From: Rikenellaceae bacterium
GTDB lineage: Bacteria > Bacteroidota > Bacteroidia > Bacteroidales > Rikenellaceae
Length of the DNA: 64,000 nucleotides
Direction: 5' to 3'
Assembly: GCA_015060045.1 (NCBI GenBank)
Contig: SUZH01000003.1
Coordinates: forward strand, 167,865 to 231,864
This document shows positions 10,108-19,457 of the stretch, piece after piece (the stretch's first letter is position 1; every line of letters begins with the position of its first letter). Position numbers and translations under genes: made by a program. The notes beneath the pieces are model-generated. The model was given only the letters and a program-made list of their open reading frames with translations. It made no database searches and was not told the origin of the DNA.

Positions 10108-10229
10108 CCCCCTACAACGGGGATTGGGTTACAAATTGTCAGTCTCGGGCATAATTTTTGGATGTAAAATTTGGTTATGTGGTAAAGATTGCGTAATTTT
10201 ACATTATAACCAATAGACCTATAACGACT

Positions 10230-10610
10230 ATGGCTGAAGAGAGAACCCGTTACAGCGACGCTGAACTCGCCGAGTTCAAAGAGCTAATCTTGAAAAAATT
10301 GGAGAGCGCACGCGCCGATTATGAGTTGCTGCGCGCGGCCGTCACCCATCAGTCGGGCAACGATACGGAGGACACATCGCCCACCTACAAGGTGCTCGAG
10401 GAGGGTGCAGCGACCCTTTCGAAGGAGGAGAACGGACGTTTGGCCATGCACCAGATGAAGTTCATCCGCAACCTCGAAATGGCGCTGATACGCATCGAGA
10501 ATAAGACCTACGGCATCTGCAAAACGACCGGTAAGCTGATCCCGAAGGAGCGACTGATGAAGGTACCCCACGCCACGGAGTGCATTGAAGCCAAGATGGC
10601 TAAGAAGTAA
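10230..10610 (+). CDS. TraR/DksA-family zinc-finger-like regulator
   Basis: A 126-residue protein with a long helical N-terminal part (ELAEFKELILKKLESARADYELL) and a C-terminal zinc-finger-like end, the plan of TraR/DksA proteins that bind the secondary channel of RNA polymerase. The end reads YGICKTTGKLIPKERLMKVPHATECIEAK. Only two of the expected four cysteines remain (Cys97 and Cys118; positions 100 and 121 are Thr and Glu), so it probably does not hold zinc in the usual way. Bacteroidota members often have such degenerate fingers. The loop acidic residues of the coiled-coil tip that DksA uses with ppGpp are not clearly matched. It is a single-gene unit with a strong terminator. Confidence 0.85.
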   Translation: MAEERTRYSDAELAEFKELILKKLESARADYELLRAAVTHQSGNDTEDTSPTYKVLEEGAATLSKEENGRLAMHQMKFIRNLEMALIRIENKTYGICKTTGKLIPKERLMKVPHATECIEAKMAKK

Positions 10611-10612
10611 AC

Positions 10613-10656
10613 AACTGAAAGCCCCGACCTTTTTGGATCGGGGCTTTCAGTTGTTG
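10613..10656 (+). terminator. Intrinsic terminator after the TraR/DksA gene
   Basis: Arms ACAACTGAAAGCCCCGA and TCGGGGCTTTCAGTTGT enclose the loop CCTTTTTGGA. It begins a few bases after the stop codon. Confidence 0.8.
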
Positions 10657-10735
10657 GAAGGGCTCGGAGCATGCAAAGGGGTTTCCGCATTGCCTATTAC
10701 CTTTTCAGTTTTTAGTCTCCTTTAATCCCATTTTA

Positions 10736-10767
10736 TTTGGCATTGCGCTCGGCTTGCACTATCTTTG
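10736..10767 (+). promoter_or_regulatory. Promoter of the YidE-like transporter
   Basis: TTTG at 10736-10739, a 20-base spacer and TATCTTTG at 10760-10767 match the Bacteroidota consensus. The ATG follows 23 bases later, which rules out translation starts inside the promoter. Confidence 0.7.
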
Positions 10768-10790
10768 CCCTTCCGTTTTGGGTTAGGTTT

Positions 10791-12452
10791 ATGGATTACA
10801 TTCGACTACTTTTCATCGAACATTCTGCCTTGCAGGCGATTATCGTTCTGTCGCTCATCTCGGCGATGGGTGTTCTATTGGGACGCATCAAGCTCTTCGG
10901 TATCTCGCTCGGCACGGCCTTCATCTTCTTCGTGGGCATTCTGGCGGGACACCTCGGCCTTTCAATCGATCCCCAAATGCTCAAATACGCCGAGTCATTT
11001 GGCTTGGTGCTCTTTGTCTATGCACTCGGCCTGCAGGTAGGTCCCGGATTCTTCTCCTCGATGCGCACCGAGGGTGTACGGCTGCTCGTCCCTTCGCTGG
11101 CCATTCTCCTTATCGGCACGCTCTTGGCCGTAGTCTTGAGCTTTCTGTGCGACGTTCCGATGTCCGACATGGCGGGTATTCTGTGTGGTGCGACGACCAA
11201 CACGCCAGCACTCGGTGCTGCCCAGCAGACCCTGGTGCAGATGGGCATGGATGCCAGCAGTGCGGCACTCAGTTGTGCCCTCACCTACCCACTCGGTGTG
11301 GTGGGTGTCATCCTGGCCATAGTCCTGCTGCGCAAATTCTTCGTCCGCCCGAGCGACCTGACCGGCCCCGATGCCGAGCACCGCAAAAACATCTTCATCG
11401 CCAGCTTCCGTCTCACGAACCCCGCCGTCTTCGGCAAGACCGTCTCGGAGGTGGCTGCCGAAAGTCATCACCACTTCGTCATCTCGCGTATCTGGCGCCA
11501 GGGACGGGTCTCGATTCCGACCTCGGATAAGCAGCTGCTGGAGGGGGATGTACTGATGGTCATCACCACCCCGCAGGAGGTGGATGCCCTGCGCCTGATT
11601 TTCGGTGAGCAGGAGGCCAAGGATTGGAATGCGGAGAACATCGATTGGAACAAGATCGACAGCCAGCTGATCTCGCAACGCATCCTTGTCACACGCCCCG
11701 AGATCAACGGCAAGCGCCTCTCTTCGTTGCGTCTGAGGAACAACTACGGCATCAACATCTCGCGTGTTTACCGTTCTGGAGTGCAACTTCTGGCTACGCC
11801 CGATCTGATTCTGCAACTCGGCGACCGTCTGACCGTCGTGGGCGAAGCGGCCGACATCAAGCACGTCGAGAAGATCCTCGGTAACGCCGTAAAGAGCCTC
11901 AACGAGCCAAACCTGGTCTCGGTCTTTATCGGCATGATCCTGGGTCTGATGCTGGGTTATATCCCCTTCTCGGTGCCGGGTATTTCGATTCCCGTGCGCC
12001 TGGGTCTGGCCGGTGGCCCGATCCTGGTGGGTATTCTGATCGGTACGTTCGGTCCCCGTCTGCACATGATCACCTACACGACGCAGAGCGCCAACATGAT
12101 GCTCCGCGCGCTGGGTTTGGACCTCTACCTCGCCTGTCTTGGACTCTCGTCGGGTGCCCGCTTCTTTGAGACGATTGTCCGTCCTGAGGGTATGCTGTGG
12201 CTGGGATTGGGCTTTGTGCTTACGCTACTGCCGGTCCTCCTGGTAGGCCTTGCAGCCCTGCGCTGGTGGAAACTCGACTTCGGCTCAATTTGCGGCCTGC
12301 TGTGTGGATCGATGGCCAACCCAATGGCCCTAAACTACGCCAACGACACGATCGAGGGCGACAATCCCTCGGTGGCCTACGCTACGGTCTACCCCGTCTG
12401 CATGTTCCTGCGCGTGGTGATTGTGCAGCTGGTCTTAATGTTGATGTTATAA
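10791..12452 (+). CDS. YidE/YbjL (AspT-type) membrane transporter
   Basis: A 553-residue inner-membrane protein, starting at the ATG at 10791 just after a good promoter. It has the family layout: an N-terminal membrane block (about residues 1-185) with the duplicated-fold signature GILCGATTNTPALGAAQ, two soluble TrkA-C (RCK_C) domains in the middle (about 195-370; segments GRVSIPTSDKQLLEGDVLMV and PDLILQLGDRLTVVGEA), and a C-terminal membrane block with the matching signature GLLCGSMANPMALNYAND. AspT exchanges aspartate for alanine; most YidE/YbjL proteins have no known substrate. It is a single-gene unit closed by a hairpin. Confidence 0.9.
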   Translation: MDYIRLLFIEHSALQAIIVLSLISAMGVLLGRIKLFGISLGTAFIFFVGILAGHLGLSIDPQMLKYAESFGLVLFVYALGLQVGPGFFSSMRTEGVRLLVPSLAILLIGTLLAVVLSFLCDVPMSDMAGILCGATTNTPALGAAQQTLVQMGMDASSAALSCALTYPLGVVGVILAIVLLRKFFVRPSDLTGPDAEHRKNIFIASFRLTNPAVFGKTVSEVAAESHHHFVISRIWRQGRVSIPTSDKQLLEGDVLMVITTPQEVDALRLIFGEQEAKDWNAENIDWNKIDSQLISQRILVTRPEINGKRLSSLRLRNNYGINISRVYRSGVQLLATPDLILQLGDRLTVVGEAADIKHVEKILGNAVKSLNEPNLVSVFIGMILGLMLGYIPFSVPGISIPVRLGLAGGPILVGILIGTFGPRLHMITYTTQSANMMLRALGLDLYLACLGLSSGARFFETIVRPEGMLWLGLGFVLTLLPVLLVGLAALRWWKLDFGSICGLLCGSMANPMALNYANDTIEGDNPSVAYATVYPVCMFLRVVIVQLVLMLML

Positions 12453-12492
12453 CGACTTTCAACACGAACAAACAACGTAAAGCCCATAAAAC

Positions 12493-12530
12493 AAAGAGCG
12501 AAGCCCCGATTGGCCTCGCTCTTTTTCTTT
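12493..12530 (+). terminator. Terminator after the YidE-like gene
   Basis: AAAGAGCGA and TCGCTCTTT form the outer stem, with an inner GCC/GGC pair, followed by a T-rich run to 12530. Confidence 0.7.
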
Positions 12531-12568
12531 GGCTGTACACGTTCTTTCGTGGGTATTTCGCTCCCCCT

Positions 12569-15217
12569 CTATCGCTCGGGATAGGGTTGCCCCACCTCGA
12601 AGCCGAGTGAGCGCATCCACTCTACGGTCTGGATATCGACCTCCTCGTTGCGATCGGCCCACATACCCGCCTTCACATAGCGCTCGCGCTGTGCATCGAT
12701 GAATTGGCGAATCGGGAACTCCGGCAACGGTTGTTGCTCATTCTCCTCGCGCTGCGAGGGACGCTCCGTACGGTTGAATATCTCGTTGCGTGTCGGACGG
12801 CGCTCGCCCTCCCACTTGAAACCCTCGAGATACATCGAGACATCGGCCGGAATGCGGTCAATCGGGTAGATCGGCCAGACGGGGTTGGTGCGATAGACAA
12901 TCTTGGCGAGCTGGCGCTCCTCGATGTAGAAGGTTGCATCGCCACTCTCGATCACAGCCATCATCACCACCTGTTGCGGCATACCATCCTTCTGGAAGAA
13001 GATCGTCTGCACGTTGCCGTTCACATCGACGCGGTAGAGGTCGTTGTCGGCAAAATAGGCAAACATCTCCTTGCCACGAATCTGATCGTAGTAGACCGTA
13101 TCGAACTGCGAGGCCATCATCGGCGTACCGACAAACTCGGCATGCTCGATCTGACTGTTGGCCGTATAGATATCCATCACCTCGGAGGTGATCTGGTTCG
13201 TCTCGTTCCACAAGACAGGCTTCAGATAGAGGTGAGCCGTCGAGTCAAGTGAACGCGCCGTCAGCGAGTCGCACACAGCCTGGAAGTCGGTGCGGTAGAT
13301 CTTCACGTTGCGGAAGCCCTTCACGAAGCGATACATGCTGTCGATCACCTGTGTCGTATCGGTTGGGGTAATCAAGAGTGTAATGCGGTGTAACGAATCA
13401 AGCGAATCGGCAAAACGACCCATGATCGAATCGACAAAATTCAGGTCGATAGGCACCAGCGAATCTACCTGGCGGAAGGTGGCCGAATCGATCAGATGGA
13501 CAATGCCCTTCCGTCGATCACGCTCCATGCGGGCCTGCATCTTGGCACGTGCCTTCTCCTTGCGGGCAGCCTGCTTGATCGAGTCACGCTCCTCGATAGC
13601 GCGCAACTTAATATTGGCTCTACGCTGACGCTCCTCACCAATCGAATCGAGCAGGATCTTCTTGGCGGCGGCCTTCTCGGCACGTTTTGCCTCGGCTGCA
13701 GCACGGGCCGCCTCCTTGAGTCGTTGCTTCTCCAAAGCCAGGCGCTCCTTGGGCGAAAGGGTATCGGCCGGAATCGTATCCGCTCCAGCCACCTGCACCG
13801 AATCGGGTACCTCCACCGTCTCGGGAGCAGGCGTATCCTCACCATCGTTCTCCGACTGCTCGGCCTCGGCTTCACGCTTGGCTTCCTCTTTGGCAGCAGC
13901 CTCCTGACGCTTCTGTTGCATCTGCTCGGCAAAGCCCTTACGAGCTGTCGGCAGCGAGGGTGTAGCTTGCTTATCGGCCTGTTTTTCGGCCTGCTGAGCG
14001 GGTGTTTGCTCCCCGTTCGGGCGCAAAGTCGGTTGCTGGGTCGTCGGTTCCGTATCCGACTCCACGACATCATCCGCCGGAGCATCCGTCGTTTGCGACA
14101 ACGCTGCTACGGGCTCCTCCACAGGTGTCACCTGCTCCGAATCACTCGCCACGGAATCCGCCTGCTGCATGGACAACGAATCGGCCATCGGCTCCTCCAC
14201 CGCATACTCGTTCGGAATCGGATCTCCGATCTTCAACAGGTAGAGATAGAGCGAATCGCTTCGCATAAAGATCGAGTCGGCATTACGCTCCGTATCGTAG
14301 TTGATCAGCACGGGATCCTTCGTTAGGAAGCCCTTGCCCGTCGCCTCCCAATACTCGCCGTAGTCGCCAAAAATCAGGTTCTTATGCTCCGTCTCATTGA
14401 TTTGCAGGTTATTGCGCATCACCACATACTGATCGGCACGGAAGTAATCGAGTGTATCGCTCCACATCTCCTGCGTCTCGGTCAGCAGGTAGCTGTTCTC
14501 GGTCACCATGTAACGCTGCTCAGCCTTGCTGTACTCACCACGATTGCCGTAGAGGTAGTTGCCGTCGGCATCCCAGATGTGGGTGTTATTATAAAAATAG
14601 GCGTGATCGCTCGCCGTATTGTAGCAGACCGAGTCACCGCGCATGTCATACTCGTCGTTGTGCATCTCGACATTCTCGACGGCAATGAGATTCTTCTCGT
14701 TCGAGTAGTAGTAGCCGCGCTCCGACTCCACCACGTTATCGCGGTTCGTCAGTACACCGCCATCCCAGAAACGACCGATATTATCCTTCGTATTGAAGCT
14801 GAAGTTATAGGTATAGAGCGTGGCATCGCCGTCGATCACCTTCACGATGTGCGAGTAGACCTGCACCTCGTTCAGGATGCCGTCGTAGTCGGCTCGATCG
14901 CCATACATGTAGGTCGTGTTCTTGTTGATCAACACGTTGCCGAAGCACTCGATACGCGTATCCGAATAGCGCACGGCACTATCACACGTAATCACGGCCC
15001 CATTGTGCTGAGCAGCCACATTGCCCACCAGGAACAAGACAGAATCTCCCGGGGCGATAGGGCCCGAGAGATCCGATTTGAGGTGAATGATCTTCTTTTC
15101 GGCCTCCTGATGATCCGCGGCCGCACGCTCCCTGCCACCCTGTGCAAAGAGCAGCGAGCAGCACACCACCAGTGCCAGCAATATTCCGATTCGGCTACGC
15201 ACGACTACTTCACCCAA
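12569..15217 (-). CDS. OstA-like (LptA/LptD N-domain) envelope protein
   Basis: An 882-residue exported protein. A signal peptide is seen at residues 8-26 (IGILLALVVCCSLLFAQGG). Residues about 45-340 are OstA-like beta-jellyroll repeats (VGNVAAQHNGAVITCDSAVRYSDTR; GDRADYDGILNEVQVY). These are interrupted by about 250 residues of Ala/Glu/Lys/Arg-rich low-complexity sequence, after which OstA-like repeats resume. There is no clear LptD outer-membrane barrel, so it is best called OstA-like and not LptD. Related domains bridge lipopolysaccharide across the periplasm. The ATG at 15217 overlaps the upstream stop by 13 bases; a GTG at 15202 is the alternative. It is the last gene of a parvulin-parvulin-OstA operon, which supports a role in outer-membrane assembly. 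Confidence 0.8.
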   Translation of the reverse strand: MGEVVVRSRIGILLALVVCCSLLFAQGGRERAAADHQEAEKKIIHLKSDLSGPIAPGDSVLFLVGNVAAQHNGAVITCDSAVRYSDTRIECFGNVLINKNTTYMYGDRADYDGILNEVQVYSHIVKVIDGDATLYTYNFSFNTKDNIGRFWDGGVLTNRDNVVESERGYYYSNEKNLIAVENVEMHNDEYDMRGDSVCYNTASDHAYFYNNTHIWDADGNYLYGNRGEYSKAEQRYMVTENSYLLTETQEMWSDTLDYFRADQYVVMRNNLQINETEHKNLIFGDYGEYWEATGKGFLTKDPVLINYDTERNADSIFMRSDSLYLYLLKIGDPIPNEYAVEEPMADSLSMQQADSVASDSEQVTPVEEPVAALSQTTDAPADDVVESDTEPTTQQPTLRPNGEQTPAQQAEKQADKQATPSLPTARKGFAEQMQQKRQEAAAKEEAKREAEAEQSENDGEDTPAPETVEVPDSVQVAGADTIPADTLSPKERLALEKQRLKEAARAAAEAKRAEKAAAKKILLDSIGEERQRRANIKLRAIEERDSIKQAARKEKARAKMQARMERDRRKGIVHLIDSATFRQVDSLVPIDLNFVDSIMGRFADSLDSLHRITLLITPTDTTQVIDSMYRFVKGFRNVKIYRTDFQAVCDSLTARSLDSTAHLYLKPVLWNETNQITSEVMDIYTANSQIEHAEFVGTPMMASQFDTVYYDQIRGKEMFAYFADNDLYRVDVNGNVQTIFFQKDGMPQQVVMMAVIESGDATFYIEERQLAKIVYRTNPVWPIYPIDRIPADVSMYLEGFKWEGERRPTRNEIFNRTERPSQREENEQQPLPEFPIRQFIDAQRERYVKAGMWADRNEEVDIQTVEWMRSLGFEVGQPYPER

Positions 15218-16611
15218 TTTTTGTTCTCAAACTCGCCGTCGCGGAATTCGGGGGCAATGTAGACATACATGCCCTGAATCTTCTCCGACAGCCACTCGTT
15301 GAAGACGCGCTCCTTCTTCGCCTGCAGAGCCAACTGCTCGAGGCGCAGGTAGTCATCGGCCAGCGATGCCGTGTGGGTCGGGATGACCTTCACCAACTTT
15401 ACAACCTTGGCCAGCTGATCCTGCAGGGCGTCGGTCGTGAGGAACGAATCCGAAACATCACCCTCCTTCATCATGATCAGGTGGTTGTAGTCGTCAAGAG
15501 CACTGAACTGGGCAAAATCCTCGCGCAGGAACTTCGTCACCATCAGGTTGGCATCGAAGGCCTGGTAGCGCTCCAGAATCGCCTGGTTCGAGACGATACC
15601 GCCATTCATCTTCGAGGTCTTATCATCCGAGTGCTCCAAAGCCGCCTGCTCGAAGGTGAGCGAATCGACGCGGATCAAACGCACCAGGCTATCGAGCGTC
15701 GTGAGCGACTCGGTCAACTCCTCCGACGTGTAGGAGGGCTTGAGGATGATGTGGCGGAAATGATAGAGCTGCCCCTGCTTGCCCAGCAGCTCGATGATGT
15801 GGAAGCCGAACTGCGACTCCACCACCTCCGAGATCTGGCCTACACGCAGCTGCTCCAAAGCGTCACCGAAGGCGGGATCGAGACCCGACAGCGGCGTGGG
15901 ATCCATCTCACCACCGCGCATGGCCGTACCATCCTGCGAATACATACGCGCCAGGTTGGCAAACTTAGCCTGCCCGTTGATGATACGCTCGCGCATCTCC
16001 AACAGACGCTCCTTGGTACGCTGCTTGGCCTCCTTGATCGACTTGGGATACTTCGTGATGTGGGCATAGACATACTGCTCGGCCACGGTCGGCAGGCTAT
16101 CCTTCGAGAGCGAATTGTAGTAGTGCTCCACCTCGCCCGGGATGACCGAGACCTTGCTCTCCACCTCGTAACGCATCGACTGGGCAAACGACTGCTCGCG
16201 GGCGCGCTGCTGCAACATCTCGCGGATGTTGAAGATCGGCATGTGGTACATGGTCTCCACCTTGGAGATCGAACCCACCTCGGTAATCATCGACTGCACC
16301 TGATCCTCAACACGCGTGAGGATATCGCCCTCGTTGACCGATACCGAGTCGATCTGACCCTGGTGATAGAGCAACTTCTGCGTCATCATGGCCTCCAGCG
16401 CCTCGTTCATCGGGTCACGGTCCGACGTGTAGCCCTCGGCACGACGCTGCTCAACCAGCTGGCGGGCATACTCCGACACCTCGGAGTGCAGGATCGACGA
16501 AGCGCCGACCACAGCCACCACCTTATCGAGCATCACCTGACGCTTTTGTGCCCATACGGCCGTCATGCACACAACGGCCGCCATCATCATAAGAAGAATT
16601 TTTTTCGACAT
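15205..16611 (-). CDS. SurA-like periplasmic peptidyl-prolyl isomerase
   Basis: A 468-residue protein with a signal peptide (KKILLMMMAAVVCMTAVWAQ). A SurA-type N-terminal helical chaperone region follows (VMLDKVVAVVGASSILHSEV ... REMLQQRAREQSF). Two parvulin-type rotamase domains lie at about residues 170-275 and 285-390; the first shows EQYVYAHITKYPKS and GFHIIELLGKQGQ, the second YHFRHIILKPSYTSEE. SurA carries unfolded outer-membrane proteins through the periplasm. It sits 15 bases after the lipoprotein parvulin gene and overlaps the OstA-like gene, so the three genes are very likely one transcript. Confidence 0.9.
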   Translation of the reverse strand: MSKKILLMMMAAVVCMTAVWAQKRQVMLDKVVAVVGASSILHSEVSEYARQLVEQRRAEGYTSDRDPMNEALEAMMTQKLLYHQGQIDSVSVNEGDILTRVEDQVQSMITEVGSISKVETMYHMPIFNIREMLQQRAREQSFAQSMRYEVESKVSVIPGEVEHYYNSLSKDSLPTVAEQYVYAHITKYPKSIKEAKQRTKERLLEMRERIINGQAKFANLARMYSQDGTAMRGGEMDPTPLSGLDPAFGDALEQLRVGQISEVVESQFGFHIIELLGKQGQLYHFRHIILKPSYTSEELTESLTTLDSLVRLIRVDSLTFEQAALEHSDDKTSKMNGGIVSNQAILERYQAFDANLMVTKFLREDFAQFSALDDYNHLIMMKEGDVSDSFLTTDALQDQLAKVVKLVKVIPTHTASLADDYLRLEQLALQAKKERVFNEWLSEKIQGMYVYIAPEFRDGEFENKNWVK

Positions 16612-16626
16612 ATCTGTTTTTCTGTT

Positions 16627-17529
16627 TTATTCTTTCACCTCTTCGGGGATCGTTTCCTCCTCCCCTTTTGTCTCATGCAGACGAATCGTCCCCTCCTCCA
16701 TCGAGGTTTGGTAGAGTTGTTCCTCATGTTCGCGGATCACACGCTGCTGACGACCGTTGAAGAGAATGCGGCGAATCGTCGGGCGCAACTGTTCAAAGGG
16801 CACCACATCTCCCACGCGGCTCACCTTATCGATGCGGAAATAGTAATAGGCATCGCGGTCGTTCATCTCCTGGATGCCCGATTTCTGCAACAAAGCATCG
16901 TAACTCTCCGAGCGGAAGGTCGGCAGGTGATTCAGAAAATCGGCCCAATCGACCCACGTCTCGGTGTAATCCGACAAGACAAACTCCTGCTTGAGGCAAA
17001 TATCACGAAAATCCTGCTGGCGCGACTCCTGGGTCGAGGCCATCAACTCCTTCAGACGAGTTCGCTGGCGATAGCTCTTCGGCACACGCACCACGCAACC
17101 CTTTACAATCGTGCGATCGAGTCTGAAATCGCCTTTGTTGCTGTTGTAGTAGGCGGCCAACTCCTCCTCGGTAAAGGTCGTATCGACCAAGCGATCGACG
17201 TAGAACTGATCAAGTTTGCGGATCAAAAGCGATTGGCGATACTCCTCCACCTGGCGGTCGATATCGGCTACCGACGACGAGAAGAGCTGCTCGGCCTCCT
17301 GCAACTTCAGTTGGCGACGCACCCAACGATCCACAAAGACATGGGCATAGGCCGAGGAGTCGGCGGCCGACAATCCACTCGGGATCGAACGACGCAACTC
17401 TTCGACAGTGAGCTCCTTATCGCCCACCTCTGCCAGCAGTTCCGACCCTGCAAAATAACGCGGAAGCTCCTGACATGCAGCCAGGAGCAACGCCATCAGC
17501 AAAATCAAATATCGGTTCGTGCGTTGCAT
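16627..17529 (-). CDS. Parvulin-like lipoprotein (peptidyl-prolyl isomerase family)
   Basis: A 300-residue predicted lipoprotein. The signal YLILLMALLLAACQ ends in a lipobox with Cys. SurA/PpiC-like features follow: VGDKELTVEELRRSIP near the N-terminus, then a long helical stretch with RWVRRQLKLQEAEQLF. The rotamase part is short and weak (YYYFRIDKVSRVGDVVPFEQ), so enzyme activity is uncertain and a chaperone role is likelier. I use the ATG at 17529. An in-frame ATG at 17541 overlaps a perfect TATCTTTG promoter box and would lie upstream of the transcript. The mRNA is then almost leaderless. It heads the parvulin-parvulin-OstA operon. Confidence 0.8.
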   Translation of the reverse strand: MQRTNRYLILLMALLLAACQELPRYFAGSELLAEVGDKELTVEELRRSIPSGLSAADSSAYAHVFVDRWVRRQLKLQEAEQLFSSSVADIDRQVEEYRQSLLIRKLDQFYVDRLVDTTFTEEELAAYYNSNKGDFRLDRTIVKGCVVRVPKSYRQRTRLKELMASTQESRQQDFRDICLKQEFVLSDYTETWVDWADFLNHLPTFRSESYDALLQKSGIQEMNDRDAYYYFRIDKVSRVGDVVPFEQLRPTIRRILFNGRQQRVIREHEEQLYQTSMEEGTIRLHETKGEEETIPEEVKE

Positions 17530-17538
17530 ACCAAAGGG

Positions 17539-17546
17539 CAAAGATA
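17539..17546 (-). promoter_or_regulatory. Promoter -7 box of the parvulin-OstA operon
   Basis: Reads TATCTTTG on the minus strand, with only 9 bases between it and the ATG at 17529. It decides the start codon. Confidence 0.6.
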
Positions 17547-17583
17547 CTATTTTTTCGGTGAAATAACGCGCGCCTGAGGGGGA

Positions 17584-18486
17584 TTATTGCTTTTCGGAGC
17601 TAATTTTCTGCTCCTCGGAAGCATTTTGCGGCGATTCTACGGAGGTTGTCGACCGCGATTGCTCCGCTTGCAGGAGTCGCCAGATCCGAATCAGCGAGCC
17701 GACACACAACACCAACGCTGTAGCATAGAAGATCAAATAGCCCGTTTGCGACTCGCCAAAGAGCGAACGGAAGGTCTGATCACCATAGCCTGCCAAGGTC
17801 ATAAAATAGGCAATGGCGTTATTGAGTGCATGCAGGATGATCGGTGCCCATAACGTATTGCATACATGATAGATAAATGCAAGCACAAGACCCAGTACAA
17901 AGGCATTAACGACCGGCACGGGCTGCACGTGCATCAAGCCGAAAACAAGGGCCGAAAGCACCATCGAACGGGCTACGCCATAGCGTGTACGGAGCGATCC
18001 GTAAATCTGACCGCGGCAGATCCACTCCTCAAAGCAGGGAGCGATCACAACAACGGCCAAAAACGACCACCAACCGCGACCAAAATCCTGGTTCGGCGTG
18101 GGCATCAACTCATACAACGGTTCGAGCACAATCGAGGCGGCCAGCATCAGGAGAAAGCACCACCCGATCAGCAGGGGTTTCAGCCCTTTATAGCCCAATC
18201 CGATGTGGATTGTCTGCGCCTTGCGCAGTCGGCGATACCACCAGATTAGCAGAGCCGTAAGGGTCAATGCGACAAGACTCGTAAGGGCCAGGAAACGCCC
18301 CTTGGCAAAGGGCTCCAGATCGATGATTCCCTGTCCCGTAAAGAGCAGTGCGATCGAGCCGATCAGTGTTACGACAATCTGCACGGCGATAAAGATACCG
18401 AACATGGCCAACAGGTCGCCATAGGTCGGGAAACGTCGATTGATCATCCACTCCGCTTGCGGGTTTTCTTGCTTCGTTGTATCCAT
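17584..18486 (-). CDS. CPBP-family (Abi) intramembrane metalloprotease
   Basis: A 300-residue membrane protein with about eight hydrophobic segments. The CPBP motifs are present in order: EEWICRGQIYG (EExxxR) near residue 153, FGLMHV (FxxxH) near 185, and HALNNAIAY (HxxxN-like) near 225. Relatives include the CAAX-processing type II protease Rce1 and bacteriocin-immunity proteins; bacterial substrates are mostly unknown. The ATG at 18486 is preferred to an upstream TTG at 18492. It is transcribed away from parA, with back-to-back promoters. The C-terminal tail (RSTTSVESPQNASEEQ) is hydrophilic and cytosolic-looking. Confidence 0.88.
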   Translation of the reverse strand: MDTTKQENPQAEWMINRRFPTYGDLLAMFGIFIAVQIVVTLIGSIALLFTGQGIIDLEPFAKGRFLALTSLVALTLTALLIWWYRRLRKAQTIHIGLGYKGLKPLLIGWCFLLMLAASIVLEPLYELMPTPNQDFGRGWWSFLAVVVIAPCFEEWICRGQIYGSLRTRYGVARSMVLSALVFGLMHVQPVPVVNAFVLGLVLAFIYHVCNTLWAPIILHALNNAIAYFMTLAGYGDQTFRSLFGESQTGYLIFYATALVLCVGSLIRIWRLLQAEQSRSTTSVESPQNASEEQKISSEKQ

Positions 18487-18515
18487 AGGCAATTGATTCG
18501 AAGGTTATTTCGCTT

Positions 18516-18523
18516 CAAAGGTA
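18516..18523 (-). promoter_or_regulatory. CPBP protease promoter -7 box
   Basis: Reads TACCTTTG on the minus strand, 29 bases before the ATG. Confidence 0.5.
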
Positions 18524-18577
18524 CATAATTTTCGGTTAGTTTTCCGTTTTAATGCTGGAATATTCGCGGAAATTGTG

Positions 18578-18585
18578 TAATTTTG
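18578..18585 (+). promoter_or_regulatory. parAB operon promoter -7 box
   Basis: TAATTTTG fits TAnnTTTG and would give a leader of about 70 bases before parA. It faces away from the CPBP promoter, so the 170-base gap is a divergent control region. Confidence 0.45.
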
Positions 18586-18659
18586 TCCCGCATTATGGCC
18601 TTGTTTGCCGTCCTGCAAAATAAGTTCAAACTACGTTACGAAAAGAGTATAAATACGAT

Positions 18660-19454
18660 ATGGCAAAAGTAATCGCACTGGCAAACCAAAAAGGAGGCGT
18701 CGGCAAGACCACGACAGCCATTAACCTGGCTGCATCGCTGGCCCTGCTGGGCAAGAAAGTCCTGCTGCTCGACGCCGATCCGCAGGCCAATGCTACCTCC
18801 GGATTGGGATTTGATATCGACCTGGAGGGCATCTACGAGTGCATCACGGGACAACGTCGTGCCGAGGAGGTGATCCTCAAGAGCGAGGATGTGAAGAACC
18901 TCTGGGTGCTGCCCTCGTCGATCGACCTCGTGGCTGCCGAGACGGAGCTGGCGGCGATGGAGAATGCCCACCACGTGATCAAGCAGATTGTCGAGAGCGT
19001 CCGCGAGAAGTTTGACTACATCTTCATCGACTGCTCACCCTCGCTGGGTTACACGACCCTCAACATCCTCACGGCGGCCGATTCGGTCCTGATTCCCGTG
19101 CAGTGCGAATACCTCGCCCTGGAGGGTCTCTCGAAACTGCTTTCGACGATTCGCAAGGTAAAGTCATCGCTCAATCCGGCTCTCGAGATTGAGGGCTTCC
19201 TCCTCACGATGTACATGCGCAACCGCCTGAACAACCAGGTGGTAAGCGAGGTCCGCAACCACTTCGGCGAGCTGGCCTACGAGACGATCATCCAGCGCAA
19301 CATCCGCCTCGGCGAGGCCCCCTCGCACGGCAAACCGGTGATGTTGTACGACGCCTCGGCAAGCGGCTCGGTGAGCTACCTGCAATTGGCACGCGAGTTT
19401 CTGAAGCGCAACCGCCGTGCCGCCAAAACCAAGAAAAACGAACAAGAAGCATAA
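18660..19454 (+). CDS. parA: Chromosome-partitioning ATPase ParA (Soj)
   Basis: A 264-residue P-loop ATPase of the MinD/ParA class. The deviant Walker A motif [15 protein letters not shown] starts at residue 10. Walker A' is [17 protein letters not shown], and Walker B is [16 protein letters not shown]. The C-terminal [15 protein letters not shown] motif is typical of chromosomal Soj proteins. ParA binds DNA non-specifically as an ATP dimer and moves ParB-parS complexes to segregate origins. parB starts four bases after the stop codon. I could not find a consensus parS palindrome (TGTTTCACGTGAAACA) in the window. Confidence 0.97.
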   Translation: MAKVIALANQKGGVGKTTTAINLAASLALLGKKVLLLDADPQANATSGLGFDIDLEGIYECITGQRRAEEVILKSEDVKNLWVLPSSIDLVAAETELAAMENAHHVIKQIVESVREKFDYIFIDCSPSLGYTTLNILTAADSVLIPVQCEYLALEGLSKLLSTIRKVKSSLNPALEIEGFLLTMYMRNRLNNQVVSEVRNHFGELAYETIIQRNIRLGEAPSHGKPVMLYDASASGSVSYLQLAREFLKRNRRAAKTKKNEQEA

Positions 19455-19457
19455 ACC

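Noticed and set aside
10230..10610. Classical zinc-binding DksA
   Set aside because: Only two of four finger cysteines are present, so I call it TraR/DksA-like.
12569..15217. LptD
   Set aside because: No C-terminal outer-membrane barrel pattern is visible; only OstA-like repeats and a linker.
15142..17577. 811-codon open frame antisense to the parvulin genes
   Set aside because: His/Leu/Arg-rich shadow over three well-supported genes, with no domain pattern.
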